64,000 nucleotides of DNA, taken from positions 1-64,000 of the forward strand of contig JAEURX010000036.1 of the NCBI GenBank assembly GCA_016788885.1, in the 5' to 3' direction. The stretch's first letter is position 1; every line of letters begins with the position of its first letter. The position numbers and the translations under genes are program-made. A model generated the notes under the pieces. The model was not told where the DNA came from and made no database searches. It saw only the letters and a list, made by a program, of their open reading frames with translations. This stretch comes from Nitrospira sp. GTDB lineage: Bacteria > Nitrospirota > Nitrospiria > Nitrospirales > Nitrospiraceae. Of this stretch, positions 43,796 to 52,658 are shown in pieces.

Positions 43796-44392
43796 ATGAA
43801 AGACGCCATCGGCATTGACCACGTCACCTTGTGCGTTAAGAATCTGGCCGCCACACGATTTCTCTTCACACAGATTCTCGGATTCCATGTCATCTGGGCG
43901 GCGCAAGATGTCGGGAGCGACAAGTCCTCCATGGACACGGTCGTGGTCCAGAGAGGCGAGGCGAAGATCGCCCTCATGCAAGGGAGAAACAAAGAGCAGA
44001 AGTCCCAGATCTGCGAGTTCGTCGAGAAATACGGCGAGGGTGTCCAGCATATTGCACTTGAGGTGGACGACATCGATGCGGTCTGCCGTGAATGGGAAGC
44101 CCACGGCGTCAGATTCAGCGGAGACATCAAAGACGGCAGAGACGGCTTCGGGCCCCTGCGACAGCGCTTCACCTATCCCCTCTTCCCCGAATGCGGCCTG
44201 TTCCTGGAATTGACCCAACGGCAGCACGGTCGAGAGGAATCCAAAACGTTCGTACGCGCCACCGTCGAGGCGTTGTATCGAGACATCGAGCGGGATCAAC
44301 ACAGAGGCATCACACGAACGATCGTCGACTATGAGACCTTGCCGCTTCCCTTTGAAACGGCTGAGGCCGCCTCCCTTCAACATGCATCCTGA
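43796..44392 (+). CDS. Single-domain HPPD-like dioxygenase (VOC superfamily)
   Basis: The 198-residue protein corresponds to the catalytic C-terminal half of 4-hydroxyphenylpyruvate dioxygenase. It keeps all three iron ligands in the expected places: His in IDHVTLCVKNLAATRFLF, His in KYGEGVQHIALEVDDID and Glu in CGLFLELTQRQHG. The C-terminal helix (FVRATVEALYRDIERDQ) also resembles the HPPD end. Standard HPPD has about 350 residues with an extra N-terminal VOC domain, which is absent. AGGAGG precedes the ATG. The next gene is homogentisate dioxygenase, so making homogentisate is the likely role. Confidence 0.8.
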   Translation: MKDAIGIDHVTLCVKNLAATRFLFTQILGFHVIWAAQDVGSDKSSMDTVVVQRGEAKIALMQGRNKEQKSQICEFVEKYGEGVQHIALEVDDIDAVCREWEAHGVRFSGDIKDGRDGFGPLRQRFTYPLFPECGLFLELTQRQHGREESKTFVRATVEALYRDIERDQHRGITRTIVDYETLPLPFETAEAASLQHAS

Positions 44393-44429
44393 GACATCGA
44401 GCCGCACCTGACCGGTCAGGAGGTGTGCG

Positions 44430-45545
44430 ATGTATCTGCGGAAACAAGGCACCGCCCCCAATCAGGCTCACGTCGGCATTCCCGAGGGCCTGTACGAAGA
44501 CGAGCACGGTCGCCAGGGATTCTCGGGCCCTTCCTCACACCTCTATCACCGTCGGCCTCCGACCGAGTGGAGCCGGATCGAAGGCCCTCTACGGCCGCGA
44601 GCCTGTACCTGCACGGAATTACCCACTCCCGACCAACGCATCCCCGATGGGGGGCCGGTCATGATTCTCCAAAGTCCTGATGCGCGAGTCTGTATTTCAC
44701 GCCGACACGCGACGATGACGCATTTCGTGCGCAACGCCGACGGTGACGAAATGATCTTCGTACACCAGGGACAAGGACGGCTTGAAACCGACTACGGCCT
44801 GCTGCCGTATGAGCCCGGCGATTACCTCGCCATTCCGAAGGGAACGACGTATCGTGTACATGTCGACCCCGCGCAGGACGACGGCCTCTTTCTGATCGTT
44901 GAAACTCAGGCTCCGCTCACCCTTCCGGAACGGGGTCCGCTCGGCCGGCATGCCTTGTTTGATCCGGGCGTGATCGTGGCACCGGAACTCGGCCCCTCCC
45001 CTGAGGATGCGACACTCCAGCGCGAATGGGAAGTGCGCATCAGACGCGCCGGGGAAGAAACTCGCGTCTACTATCCCTACTATCCCATGGATGTCGAAGG
45101 CTGGAAGGGTGATCTGTGGGCGGCAAAGTTGAACGTGCGTGACTTTCGCCCCGTCACCAGCCCCCGGTACCACCTCCCCCCCAGTGTCCACGCCACCTTT
45201 CACGCCGGGGGGCTTCTGATCTCCACCTTTGCACCACGGCCTTTGGAGACCGATCCACAAGCGCTGCGCGTCCCGTTCTATCACCGCAACATGGATTACG
45301 ACGAAGTCCTGTTCTACCACCAGGGAGAGTTCTTCAGCCGCGCGGGCATTCGCGCCGGCATGTTGACGGTGCACCCACAGGGTATCCATCACGGGCCCCA
45401 TCCTCAGGCGGTAGCCGCCAGCAAATCGAAGGACCAGACCAGTGAAGTGGCCGTCATGATTGAGTCGCGACACCCGTTTCGGGTGACGGCAGAATTTGAA
45501 ACGGCGGAGTTCAAAGATTACGCCATGAGCTGGAGTCGGCCATGA
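44430..45545 (+). CDS. hmgA: Homogentisate 1,2-dioxygenase
   Basis: The enzyme opens the ring of homogentisate to maleylacetoacetate. The 371-residue protein is shorter than the usual 430-440 residues but has the two cupin halves. The first has EMIFVHQGQGRLETDYG and YEPGDYLAIPKGTTY. The second has the iron ligands in PFYHRNMDYDEVLFYHQG (His and Glu) and GIHHGPHP (His). It follows the HPPD-like gene and overlaps the fumarylacetoacetase-family gene by four bases. No maleylacetoacetate isomerase gene is seen in the window. Confidence 0.9.
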   Translation: MYLRKQGTAPNQAHVGIPEGLYEDEHGRQGFSGPSSHLYHRRPPTEWSRIEGPLRPRACTCTELPTPDQRIPDGGPVMILQSPDARVCISRRHATMTHFVRNADGDEMIFVHQGQGRLETDYGLLPYEPGDYLAIPKGTTYRVHVDPAQDDGLFLIVETQAPLTLPERGPLGRHALFDPGVIVAPELGPSPEDATLQREWEVRIRRAGEETRVYYPYYPMDVEGWKGDLWAAKLNVRDFRPVTSPRYHLPPSVHATFHAGGLLISTFAPRPLETDPQALRVPFYHRNMDYDEVLFYHQGEFFSRAGIRAGMLTVHPQGIHHGPHPQAVAASKSKDQTSEVAVMIESRHPFRVTAEFETAEFKDYAMSWSRP

Positions 45546-46537
45546 AACTGGTGAGCTTCGACATCCACACTCCGGTCGGCACCTTCACGAGAATCGGCGC
45601 ACACCGGGAGCATTGCATCATTGATCTCAACATGGCCTATGCCCGCCGGCTGGCCGACCAAGGAGAACCGCAGCCGCGCCGGCTGGCGGATGCACAGCTC
45701 CCGTCCACCATGTCGGAGTTTCTGGCTGGCGGCACCTCCGCAATGGAGGCGGCGCGGCATGCGTTGAATCACGCGGTCGCCCTCGGTACCTCCGCAACAG
45801 GCCCGGCCGGTGAAACGATGGCGTACGATCCCGGCTCCGTCTCCCTAAGGGCGCCGCTCCCCACCCCCTCGTCCCTGCGCGACTTCATCGCGTTCGAGGC
45901 CCACATCGCCGCCACCTCCAAGCGGCGCGGGCAACCGATTCCGCCTGAATGGTACAAGGCCCCGGTCTACTACAAGGGGAACCATCGGACGATCATCGGA
46001 CCGGACCACCGACTTCGTTGGCCGTTGAACACGCACAAGTTGGATTACGAACTCGAGTTGGCCTGCATCATCGGGCGCCAAGGCATCAACATCACTGAAC
46101 GTGACGCACCCGCATACATTGCCGGCTACACCATCATGAATGACTTCAGCGCGAGGGATATCCAATTTCAGGAAATGGCCTGCCGCCTCGGTCCCGCGAA
46201 GGGGAAAGACTTCGCCACGGCAATCGGTCCCTGCATCATGACGCCTGACGACATTCCTGATCTTGCTGCCCTGGAGATGATCGCCCGCATCAATGGAGAG
46301 GTCTGGTCGCGGGGACGATTCGGTTCGATTCACTGGTCCTTCCCGCAGATGATCGAGCATGTCTCCCGAGATGAGGCCATGTATCCCGGCGACCTCCTGG
46401 GCTCCGGTACCGTCGGCGGCGGCTGCGGATTAGAGCTTGATCGCTACCTCAAACCGGGAGATGTCGTGGAATTGGAAATTCAGCCGATCGGCATCCTTCG
46501 CACCACCATCGCCACACCAGATGAGAGGAGCGCGTGA
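45542..46537 (+). CDS. Fumarylacetoacetate hydrolase family protein
   Basis: The 331-residue protein has the FAH fold landmarks: RDFIAFEAHIAATSKRRGQP, KAPVYYKGNHRTIIGPDH, LDYELELACIIGRQG with the metal-binding glutamates, and MNDFSARDIQFQEM. It would split fumarylacetoacetate to fumarate and acetoacetate, closing the tyrosine route. Some members act on other acylpyruvates, but its place directly after hmgA supports this role. The ATG overlaps the hmgA stop (ATGA) and the next gene overlaps its own stop. Confidence 0.9.
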   Translation: MKLVSFDIHTPVGTFTRIGAHREHCIIDLNMAYARRLADQGEPQPRRLADAQLPSTMSEFLAGGTSAMEAARHALNHAVALGTSATGPAGETMAYDPGSVSLRAPLPTPSSLRDFIAFEAHIAATSKRRGQPIPPEWYKAPVYYKGNHRTIIGPDHRLRWPLNTHKLDYELELACIIGRQGINITERDAPAYIAGYTIMNDFSARDIQFQEMACRLGPAKGKDFATAIGPCIMTPDDIPDLAALEMIARINGEVWSRGRFGSIHWSFPQMIEHVSRDEAMYPGDLLGSGTVGGGCGLELDRYLKPGDVVELEIQPIGILRTTIATPDERSA

Positions 46538-47304
46538 CCATCATGCTGTCATCCCTCGACAAATCGCCGGACGCCGCCAACCTGGAGCTGGTGGAACGAC
46601 ATCGAGCGCTCTATGAGGGGCCGGAGATCGACACCACACTCGCGCACCTCATTCGCGACACCCCCCGTCCCACGTTGTCTGCCTGGGATATTCAGCAACT
46701 CCTGCGCCGTTCGCGCGCCGTGTATTTCGACAGTCATGTCGAGGTGGTCTCAGGCCACCATACGGGTGTCTACCTTCGCTTCGAGGCCGTGGCTCGATTT
46801 CCAGATCTGATCACGCGTCTCGCGTCCGACATGGCGGAGTGGATCGTGGAGACCTTCGGGCATACTCCTCCGACAGGAATTATCACCACGTCATCGGATG
46901 CTCGGCTATTGGCCCAACGCACCAGCGAACTCCTCGCGGGGCGATTGCCGCTGCGGGTGGTCCTGACGCCGTTCAATCGACAGACGGGCAAAATCGGCAC
47001 CGATCTGGTCCAAGGCACGATCGACACCGGAGAACGATTCCTGGCGTTGAATGATGTGACGACACGAGGCCTGTGCGTCAATAAACTGGGAACCGTGGTC
47101 ACCGATCGCGGCGGACAGGTGGCGGGCATGATGGTTTTTGCCAGACGCGACAGCGGCCAGTTCCCGCTGATAGCCGAACTGACCAGCACCTACCCGTTTT
47201 ATGTCGGCGTCGATCTCGAGATGCCCCAGTGGGAACCATCCGCCTGTCATCTATGCAGCGACAACAAACCGCTATTCCTCTGGAGGGATCTGCCCGAGCT
47301 GTAA
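46534..47304 (+). CDS. Phosphoribosyltransferase-fold protein of unknown substrate
   Basis: The 256-residue protein resembles type I PRTases such as orotate phosphoribosyltransferase. The segment RFLALNDVTTRGLCVNKLG takes the place of the PRPP loop (usually hhhhDDhhxTGG), and TGIITTSSDARLLAQRTSE precedes it. The second acidic residue is kept but the first is Asn. The tail has a CHLC pair near residue 240. Starts are GTG at 46534, overlapping the FAH stop, or ATG at 46543. Why such a protein sits between tyrosine and branched-chain oxo acid genes is unclear; it may be regulatory. Confidence 0.7.
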   Translation: MTIMLSSLDKSPDAANLELVERHRALYEGPEIDTTLAHLIRDTPRPTLSAWDIQQLLRRSRAVYFDSHVEVVSGHHTGVYLRFEAVARFPDLITRLASDMAEWIVETFGHTPPTGIITTSSDARLLAQRTSELLAGRLPLRVVLTPFNRQTGKIGTDLVQGTIDTGERFLALNDVTTRGLCVNKLGTVVTDRGGQVAGMMVFARRDSGQFPLIAELTSTYPFYVGVDLEMPQWEPSACHLCSDNKPLFLWRDLPEL

Positions 47305-47340
47305 ACAGGACCGCGAACAACCGGGGCACAAGGAGGGGCT

Positions 47341-48342
47341 ATGGACCAGGCCGCCGTATCGAAAGACATCCCTCGCAGCGACCTCCTGAACATGTACTTC
47401 TATCTCCGGCTGACGAGAAGCCTGGAAGACCGGATCAGCGCCCTGTACCGCCAGGGACGTATCGTCGGCGGCGTCTACACCAGTCACGGCATGGAAGCCA
47501 TCGCGGTCGGCTACGCCTCGGCGTTGCAGCCCGACGATGTCATCGCTCCCTTTCATCGCGATATGGGAGCCTTTCTGATTCGCGGGTTCACGCCCGGTGA
47601 AATCATCGCCCAATATCTCGGCAAACAGACCGGTCCCACCAAAGGCAAAGACGGCAACGTGCACATGGGTGATCTGAAACGGGGGATGATCGGATTCGTC
47701 AGCCACTTGGCCGACAACCTGCCGGTCGCAGCCGGCGCCGCACTCGCATTCAAGATCCGGGGAGAGGCGCGCGTGGCCTTTGCCGGAACCGGCGACGGCG
47801 GAACGAGCCGCGGGGATTTCCATGAGGCCATGAACTTCGCAGCGGTCCGAAAACTCCCCGTCGTGTATTTCTGCACGAACAATCAATACGCCTACTCGAC
47901 GCCGGTCTGCTATCAAATGGCGATCACGGATGTGGTCGAACGAGCGAAAGCCTATGGCATGCCGGGGGAAATTGTGGATGGCAACGACGTCGCCGCTGTC
48001 TACCTTGCCTGCCGTCGCGCCGTCGCTCAGGCCAGGACCGGCGCGGGCCCGACGTTTCTCGAGTTTAAGACGATGCGCATGCACGGGCATTCCGAACATG
48101 ATGCGGCGAAGTATGTCCCGCGAGAATTATTGGAGGAATGGAAAGCCAAAGATCCTATTCTCCGGGCAGAACGGTTACTGATGACACTGGGCTACGCGGA
48201 CGAATCCTATTTCCGCGATGTGGGCGAACGCGCCAAGAAAGACGTCGACGCAGGGGCGGAGTTCGCGGAACAGAGTCCGCTTCCGGAAGGGCGCGAGACC
48301 CTTGTCGGCGTGTTTGCGTCACTCGATGAGGTGTCGGCATGA
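47341..48342 (+). CDS. 2-oxo acid dehydrogenase E1 alpha (likely branched-chain type)
   Basis: The 333-residue subunit has the thiamine diphosphate motif FAGTGDGGTSRGDFHEAMNF ending in the Asn-rich CTNNQYAYSTP. RGMIGFVSHLADNLPVAAGA precedes it. The C-terminal loop MHGHSEHDAAKYVP is where the E1 alpha phosphorylation-loop region lies. With E1 beta it decarboxylates a 2-oxo acid and passes the acyl group to E2. Pyruvate is possible, but the flanking leucine and valine genes suggest branched-chain oxo acids. AAGGAGG precedes the ATG. The E1 beta start overlaps by four bases. Confidence 0.88.
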   Translation: MDQAAVSKDIPRSDLLNMYFYLRLTRSLEDRISALYRQGRIVGGVYTSHGMEAIAVGYASALQPDDVIAPFHRDMGAFLIRGFTPGEIIAQYLGKQTGPTKGKDGNVHMGDLKRGMIGFVSHLADNLPVAAGAALAFKIRGEARVAFAGTGDGGTSRGDFHEAMNFAAVRKLPVVYFCTNNQYAYSTPVCYQMAITDVVERAKAYGMPGEIVDGNDVAAVYLACRRAVAQARTGAGPTFLEFKTMRMHGHSEHDAAKYVPRELLEEWKAKDPILRAERLLMTLGYADESYFRDVGERAKKDVDAGAEFAEQSPLPEGRETLVGVFASLDEVSA

Positions 48343-49331
48343 TCACCATACCCACCACCCAGGAAGTCACCTACGTCGACGCAATTTCCCAGGCCTTGGA
48401 CGAAGAAATGAGCCAGGATGAACGGGTCTTCCTCATGGGGGAAGACATCGGCCTCTACGGAGGGGCGTTCAAGGTGACGGACGGCTTCCTGAAAAAATAT
48501 GGCGAATGGCGGGTGCTGGATACCCCGCTTTCGGAATCAGGCTTCGTCGGCGCGGCGATCGGCGCAGCCATGATGGGGTTGCGTCCGGTGGTCGAGATGC
48601 AGTTTGCGGATTTTATTTCCTGCGCCTTCGATCAGATCACCGAAGTCGCCGCAAAGAATCACTACCGATGGGGCGCGGCGGTGCCTCTGGTCATCCGAGC
48701 ACCGTTCGGCGGCGGGGTCCACGGCGGCCCGTTCCACTCGGAATGTCCCGAGGGCTGGTTCTTCCATTCGCCAGGGCTCAAGATCGTGGCCCCGTCCACC
48801 CCCTATGATGCCAAGGGGCTTCTCAAGGCCGCGATTCGTGATCCCAACCCGGTCCTATACTTCGAGCACAAGTTTCTCTATCGGCGTATCAAGGCCGTCT
48901 TGCCGCAGGAGGAATTCGTCGTGCCGCTCGGGAAAGCCGAGGTCAAACGCAACGGCCGCGACATTTCGGTCATCACGTATGGGGCGATGGTGCATCTGGC
49001 GTTGGAGGCGGCGGACCTGTTGAGCAAGGAAAGCCTCGAGCTTGAAGTCGTGGATCTTCGCACACTCATCCCGCTCGACAAGGAGACAGTATACGAATCG
49101 GTCCGCAAGACCAGCAAAGCCATCCTGCTGCATGAGGACAATAAAACCGGCGGCATCGGGGCAGAGATCGCCGCGCTCCTGGCGGAAGACTGCTTCGACT
49201 GTCTGGACGGGCCCATTCTCCGCATCGCCCCGCCCGACACGCCGGTGCCGTTTAGTACGCCATTGGAAGAATTCTTTTTACCCAAAGTGAGCGACATCGT
49301 CGCAGGAGCCAGGAAGCTGGCGGCCTATTGA
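48339..49331 (+). CDS. 2-oxo acid dehydrogenase E1 beta
   Basis: The 330-residue partner of E1 alpha has the transketolase-like layout: EMSQDERVFLMGEDIGLYGG near the N-terminus, LDTPLSESGFVGAAIGAAMM, VVEMQFADFISCAFDQITE and the C-terminal DLRTLIPLDKETVYESV. It forms the heterotetrameric E1 of branched-chain-type complexes. Overlap of four bases with E1 alpha supports coupled translation. A 56-bp gap separates it from E2. No lipoamide dehydrogenase (E3) is encoded in the window. Confidence 0.92.
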   Translation: MITIPTTQEVTYVDAISQALDEEMSQDERVFLMGEDIGLYGGAFKVTDGFLKKYGEWRVLDTPLSESGFVGAAIGAAMMGLRPVVEMQFADFISCAFDQITEVAAKNHYRWGAAVPLVIRAPFGGGVHGGPFHSECPEGWFFHSPGLKIVAPSTPYDAKGLLKAAIRDPNPVLYFEHKFLYRRIKAVLPQEEFVVPLGKAEVKRNGRDISVITYGAMVHLALEAADLLSKESLELEVVDLRTLIPLDKETVYESVRKTSKAILLHEDNKTGGIGAEIAALLAEDCFDCLDGPILRIAPPDTPVPFSTPLEEFFLPKVSDIVAGARKLAAY

Positions 49332-49387
49332 GCTGCAAACGAAGCCGTGATCAGCTGACCGCCCAACGCTGAGAGCCTGAGGTTCAC

Positions 49388-50533
49388 GTGGCAACCGATA
49401 TCGTCATGCCTCAACTGGGGGAAAGCATCGCCGAAGGGACCGTCATCAAATGGCTGATCCCGCCTGGCGGCATGGTCGAAAAGGACCAGCCCCTGTTGGA
49501 GGTCGAAACCGAAAAGGTGGCACTCGATATTCCCGCTCCCGCCACCGGCGTTCTCCGCGAGGTCCTCGTGCAGGAAGGAGCGACCGTGCCGGTCGGGACT
49601 GTGTTAGCCAGGCTTGAGCATGAACCGGTGGAAACCGTGATGAGTCGGGTGGGAGGCATAGGGGTACGTGCTCGCAGCTCGGCTGCAGAGGGAGCGCCAC
49701 ACTATTCTCCGGCGGTGAAACAGGTGGCCCGTGAGCACGACATCCAACTGTCGGAGGTCACAGGCAGCGGCGAGGGGGGACGGATCACCAAAAAAGACGT
49801 CCTGGACGCCGTCGCCAAACGAGGCACCTCCACGCCCCCCCCTTCTGCCGCCCCAACGCTACCAAACGCGGAGGAGGAGCTGGTCCCGTTCAATCACATG
49901 CGAAAAACCATCGCGGAGCGGATGGTCTCCAGTCGCCGTACGTCGGCTCACGTCGCAACGTTTTTCGAAGCCGATTGCTCCGGTATCGAGCAGTTCCGCG
50001 CCGGTCGTTCATTGACCTACCTCTCGTTTGTCATCAGCGCCGTCAGTACTGCCCTGAGAGCACTGCCGATGGTGAATGCCAGCTGGCGCGACCACGGCAT
50101 CGTGCTCAACAAGGCCCTGCACATCGGCATCGCGGTGGCGATCGAGGACGGCTTGCTCGTGCCGGTAATTCGTCATGCCGATCGCAAGGGACTGACGCAG
50201 ATCGCGAAGGAAGTGGCTGATCTGGCACAACGCGCCAGAAGCAAGCGCCTGGCACCGGAAGACGTACTGGACGGGACGTTCACCATCACCAATCACGGCG
50301 GATTCGGCAGCCTGTTCAGCACACCGATCATCAATCAGCCGCAGAGCGCCATTCTCGGCGTGGGCGCCGTGCAGAAGCGTGCCGTCGTGATTAACGACGC
50401 CATCGCGATTCGGCCCATGTGCTACCTGAGCCTGTCGTTCGATCACCGGATCATCGATGGCGCCATCGCCGATCGATTCATGAGTCTCGTGAAGCAGCAC
50501 CTGGAAACCAGCCACTGGGACACACGGCTATGA
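49388..50533 (+). CDS. 2-oxo acid dehydrogenase E2 (lipoamide acyltransferase)
   Basis: The 381-residue protein has one lipoyl domain (lysine in VETEKVALDIPAPATG), a peripheral subunit-binding domain (about 100-137: YSPAVKQVAREHDIQLSEV, then GSGEGGRITKKDVLDAV) and the catalytic domain with the His/Asp site in LSFDHRIIDGAIADRF. It transfers the acyl group from lipoyl to CoA. The GTG start is preceded by GAGG. The last codons overlap the next thiolase start (ATGA, 50530-50533). Confidence 0.93.
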   Translation: MATDIVMPQLGESIAEGTVIKWLIPPGGMVEKDQPLLEVETEKVALDIPAPATGVLREVLVQEGATVPVGTVLARLEHEPVETVMSRVGGIGVRARSSAAEGAPHYSPAVKQVAREHDIQLSEVTGSGEGGRITKKDVLDAVAKRGTSTPPPSAAPTLPNAEEELVPFNHMRKTIAERMVSSRRTSAHVATFFEADCSGIEQFRAGRSLTYLSFVISAVSTALRALPMVNASWRDHGIVLNKALHIGIAVAIEDGLLVPVIRHADRKGLTQIAKEVADLAQRARSKRLAPEDVLDGTFTITNHGGFGSLFSTPIINQPQSAILGVGAVQKRAVVINDAIAIRPMCYLSLSFDHRIIDGAIADRFMSLVKQHLETSHWDTRL

Positions 50534-51714
50534 GCACCGGACAACGGGCTGTCATCGTCAGTGCGGCTCGAACCCCGATGGGTAGTTTCAACGGCGCGTT
50601 TAGCTCCATGCCCGCGCCTACGTTGGGCAGTCTCGCCATTGCCGAAGCGGTCAACCGCATCCACCTGCCTGGAGAGCAGGTCGATGAAGTCGTGATGGGA
50701 TGCGTGCTCAGCGCCGGGCTGGGTCAGGCCCCGGCGCGACAGGCGGCCATCGGCGCGGGGCTTCCCCACAAGGTCGGAGCCGTAACCGTGAATAAGGTCT
50801 GCGGCAGCAGTCTCCAGAGCGTCATCATGGCGAGCCGGGCCATCGCCTTGGGAGAAGCACGTATCATCGTGGCAGGCGGCATGGAAAACATGACCCGCGC
50901 CCCGTTCCTGTTGGAAAAGGCCAGGCAGGGCTACCGCCTGGGCCATGGTGAATTGACCGACAGTCTCATCAAGGACGGGCTGTGGGATGTGTACAACCAG
51001 TTTCACATGGGCAACGCCGGAGAACGGTGTGCGGCCGCCTATCGGTTTTCCCGGCAGGAGGTGGACGACTTTGCCCTCGAAAGTTATCGCCGCGCACGTG
51101 AAGCGATCACCGGCGGTTCATTCACCAGAGAGATTGTCCCGGTCGAGGTGCCCCAGAAAAAAGGCGCACCACTCAGCGTCGCGGACGATGAGGAGCCGAA
51201 CCGGGTCGATCTCTCAAGGCTGCGGCACCTGAAGCCCGTCTTTCAGGACGACGGGGTCTTGACGGTGGGAAACTCCCCTTCCTGCAACGACGGCGCGGCG
51301 GCACTGGTCCTGATGGCGGAGGAGGAAGCCCGGCGATTGGGGCTGACACCAATGGCTAGGATTGTCGGATATGCGGGAACCGCGCTGGCGCCTGAATGGT
51401 TCACCATCGCCCCGATCGAGGCCATCCGCCGCCTGCTGTCACAGACCGGATGCGCCATCGGAGACATCGACCTGTTTGAAATCAACGAGGCTTTTTCCGC
51501 CGTCTCGCTCGCCATCAATCGGGAATTGGGCTTGGATCCGAAAAAGGTGAACGTGAACGGCGGGGCGGTCGCGTTGGGCCATCCCATCGGCGCAACAGGA
51601 GCGAGAATTCTGACCACGCTCCTGTACGCAATGGAAGCCCGCGATGCCCGCCGCGGGCTGGCCGGGCTGTGCATCGGGGGTGGCGAAGCGCTGGCGCTTC
51701 TCATCGAACGTTGA
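50530..51714 (+). CDS. Thiolase (acetyl-CoA acetyltransferase type)
   Basis: The 394-residue protein has [20 protein letters not shown] with the nucleophilic Cys, [36 protein letters not shown] and [11 protein letters not shown]. The start was placed at the ATG overlapping the E2 stop; the frame is open to 50419. In this setting it would cleave acetoacetyl-CoA or 2-methylacetoacetyl-CoA from isoleucine or the butyryl route. It is paired with a 3-hydroxyacyl-CoA dehydrogenase 28 bp downstream. Confidence 0.93.
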   Translation: MSTGQRAVIVSAARTPMGSFNGAFSSMPAPTLGSLAIAEAVNRIHLPGEQVDEVVMGCVLSAGLGQAPARQAAIGAGLPHKVGAVTVNKVCGSSLQSVIMASRAIALGEARIIVAGGMENMTRAPFLLEKARQGYRLGHGELTDSLIKDGLWDVYNQFHMGNAGERCAAAYRFSRQEVDDFALESYRRAREAITGGSFTREIVPVEVPQKKGAPLSVADDEEPNRVDLSRLRHLKPVFQDDGVLTVGNSPSCNDGAAALVLMAEEEARRLGLTPMARIVGYAGTALAPEWFTIAPIEAIRRLLSQTGCAIGDIDLFEINEAFSAVSLAINRELGLDPKKVNVNGGAVALGHPIGATGARILTTLLYAMEARDARRGLAGLCIGGGEALALLIER

Positions 51715-51742
51715 GGAAGGACCGCAGCGGGAAGGAACCGGG

Positions 51743-52627
51743 ATGACCATCGACGACGTCAAAACCATCGGTGTCGTAGGCGCGGGACAGATGGGGCGCG
51801 GCATCGCGCAGGTGCTGGCGACCTCCGGGTGGAATGTCTTGCTGGTGGACGTGGCGGAAGAAGTCCTGGAGGAGGCCACCAGGAAACTCTGGCAGGGTGT
51901 GACCAAGGCCGTCGAAAAGGGAGCCCTGCGCGGCGACCAAGCCGGTGCAGCCATGGCCATCATTCACCCCATGCGGCACCTGCAACGCTTGCGGGAGGCG
52001 CAGGTGGTCATCGAAGCGATCCCGGAAGATGCGGTCATGAAGCGGGCGCTCTTCGCCCAACTGGGTCAGGTCTGTGAGCCGTCGACCCTGCTGGCCAGCA
52101 ACACCTCTTCGATTTCCATCGCGAGTCTAGGCATGGCGTCGGGCCGACCGGATCGCGTGCTGGGCCTGCATTTCATGAATCCCGTTCCGGTCATGCGCCT
52201 GGTTGAAGTCGTACGCGCCATCGGCACCTCCGAGCAGGCTACGCACCTCGCATTAGAACTGATCCGGCGAGCCGGAAAAACGCCGGTCGTCTGCAAAGAT
52301 TTTCCCGGCTTCATCGTCAATCGCGTGCTCATCCCCATGATCAACGAAGCCATCTTCGCGCTGGAAGACGGCGTGGCGACGGCAGAAGAAATCGATCTCG
52401 CCATGGTGGAAGGCACGCACCATCCCGTCGGTCCCCTGGCCTTGGCGGACCGCATCGGCTTGGATACGGTACTCGCCATCTGTGAGGTGTTGCATCAAGA
52501 TCTGGGTGATCCCAAGTTTCGTCCTTGCCCTTTGTTACGCAAGTATGTGGAGGCGGGCTGGCTCGGCAGGAAAAGCGGGCACGGGTTCTATCAATACGGA
52601 GAGCAGCCTGCGATGCAGATCCCCTGA
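51743..52627 (+). CDS. 3-hydroxybutyryl-CoA dehydrogenase type enzyme
   Basis: The 294-residue protein has the NAD fold ([20 protein letters not shown]), [35 protein letters not shown], and [19 protein letters not shown], with a single C-terminal domain ending in [12 protein letters not shown]. The size fits short-chain enzymes such as Hbd or PaaH. It would oxidise 3-hydroxybutyryl-CoA or the 2-methyl form to the oxo acyl-CoA for the upstream thiolase. The ATG at 51743 was chosen; the frame extends upstream into the thiolase gene. Confidence 0.92.
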   Translation: MTIDDVKTIGVVGAGQMGRGIAQVLATSGWNVLLVDVAEEVLEEATRKLWQGVTKAVEKGALRGDQAGAAMAIIHPMRHLQRLREAQVVIEAIPEDAVMKRALFAQLGQVCEPSTLLASNTSSISIASLGMASGRPDRVLGLHFMNPVPVMRLVEVVRAIGTSEQATHLALELIRRAGKTPVVCKDFPGFIVNRVLIPMINEAIFALEDGVATAEEIDLAMVEGTHHPVGPLALADRIGLDTVLAICEVLHQDLGDPKFRPCPLLRKYVEAGWLGRKSGHGFYQYGEQPAMQIP

Positions 52628-52658
52628 CTTCCCCGTCGCTGTACTGGAGGGTCGCGTC

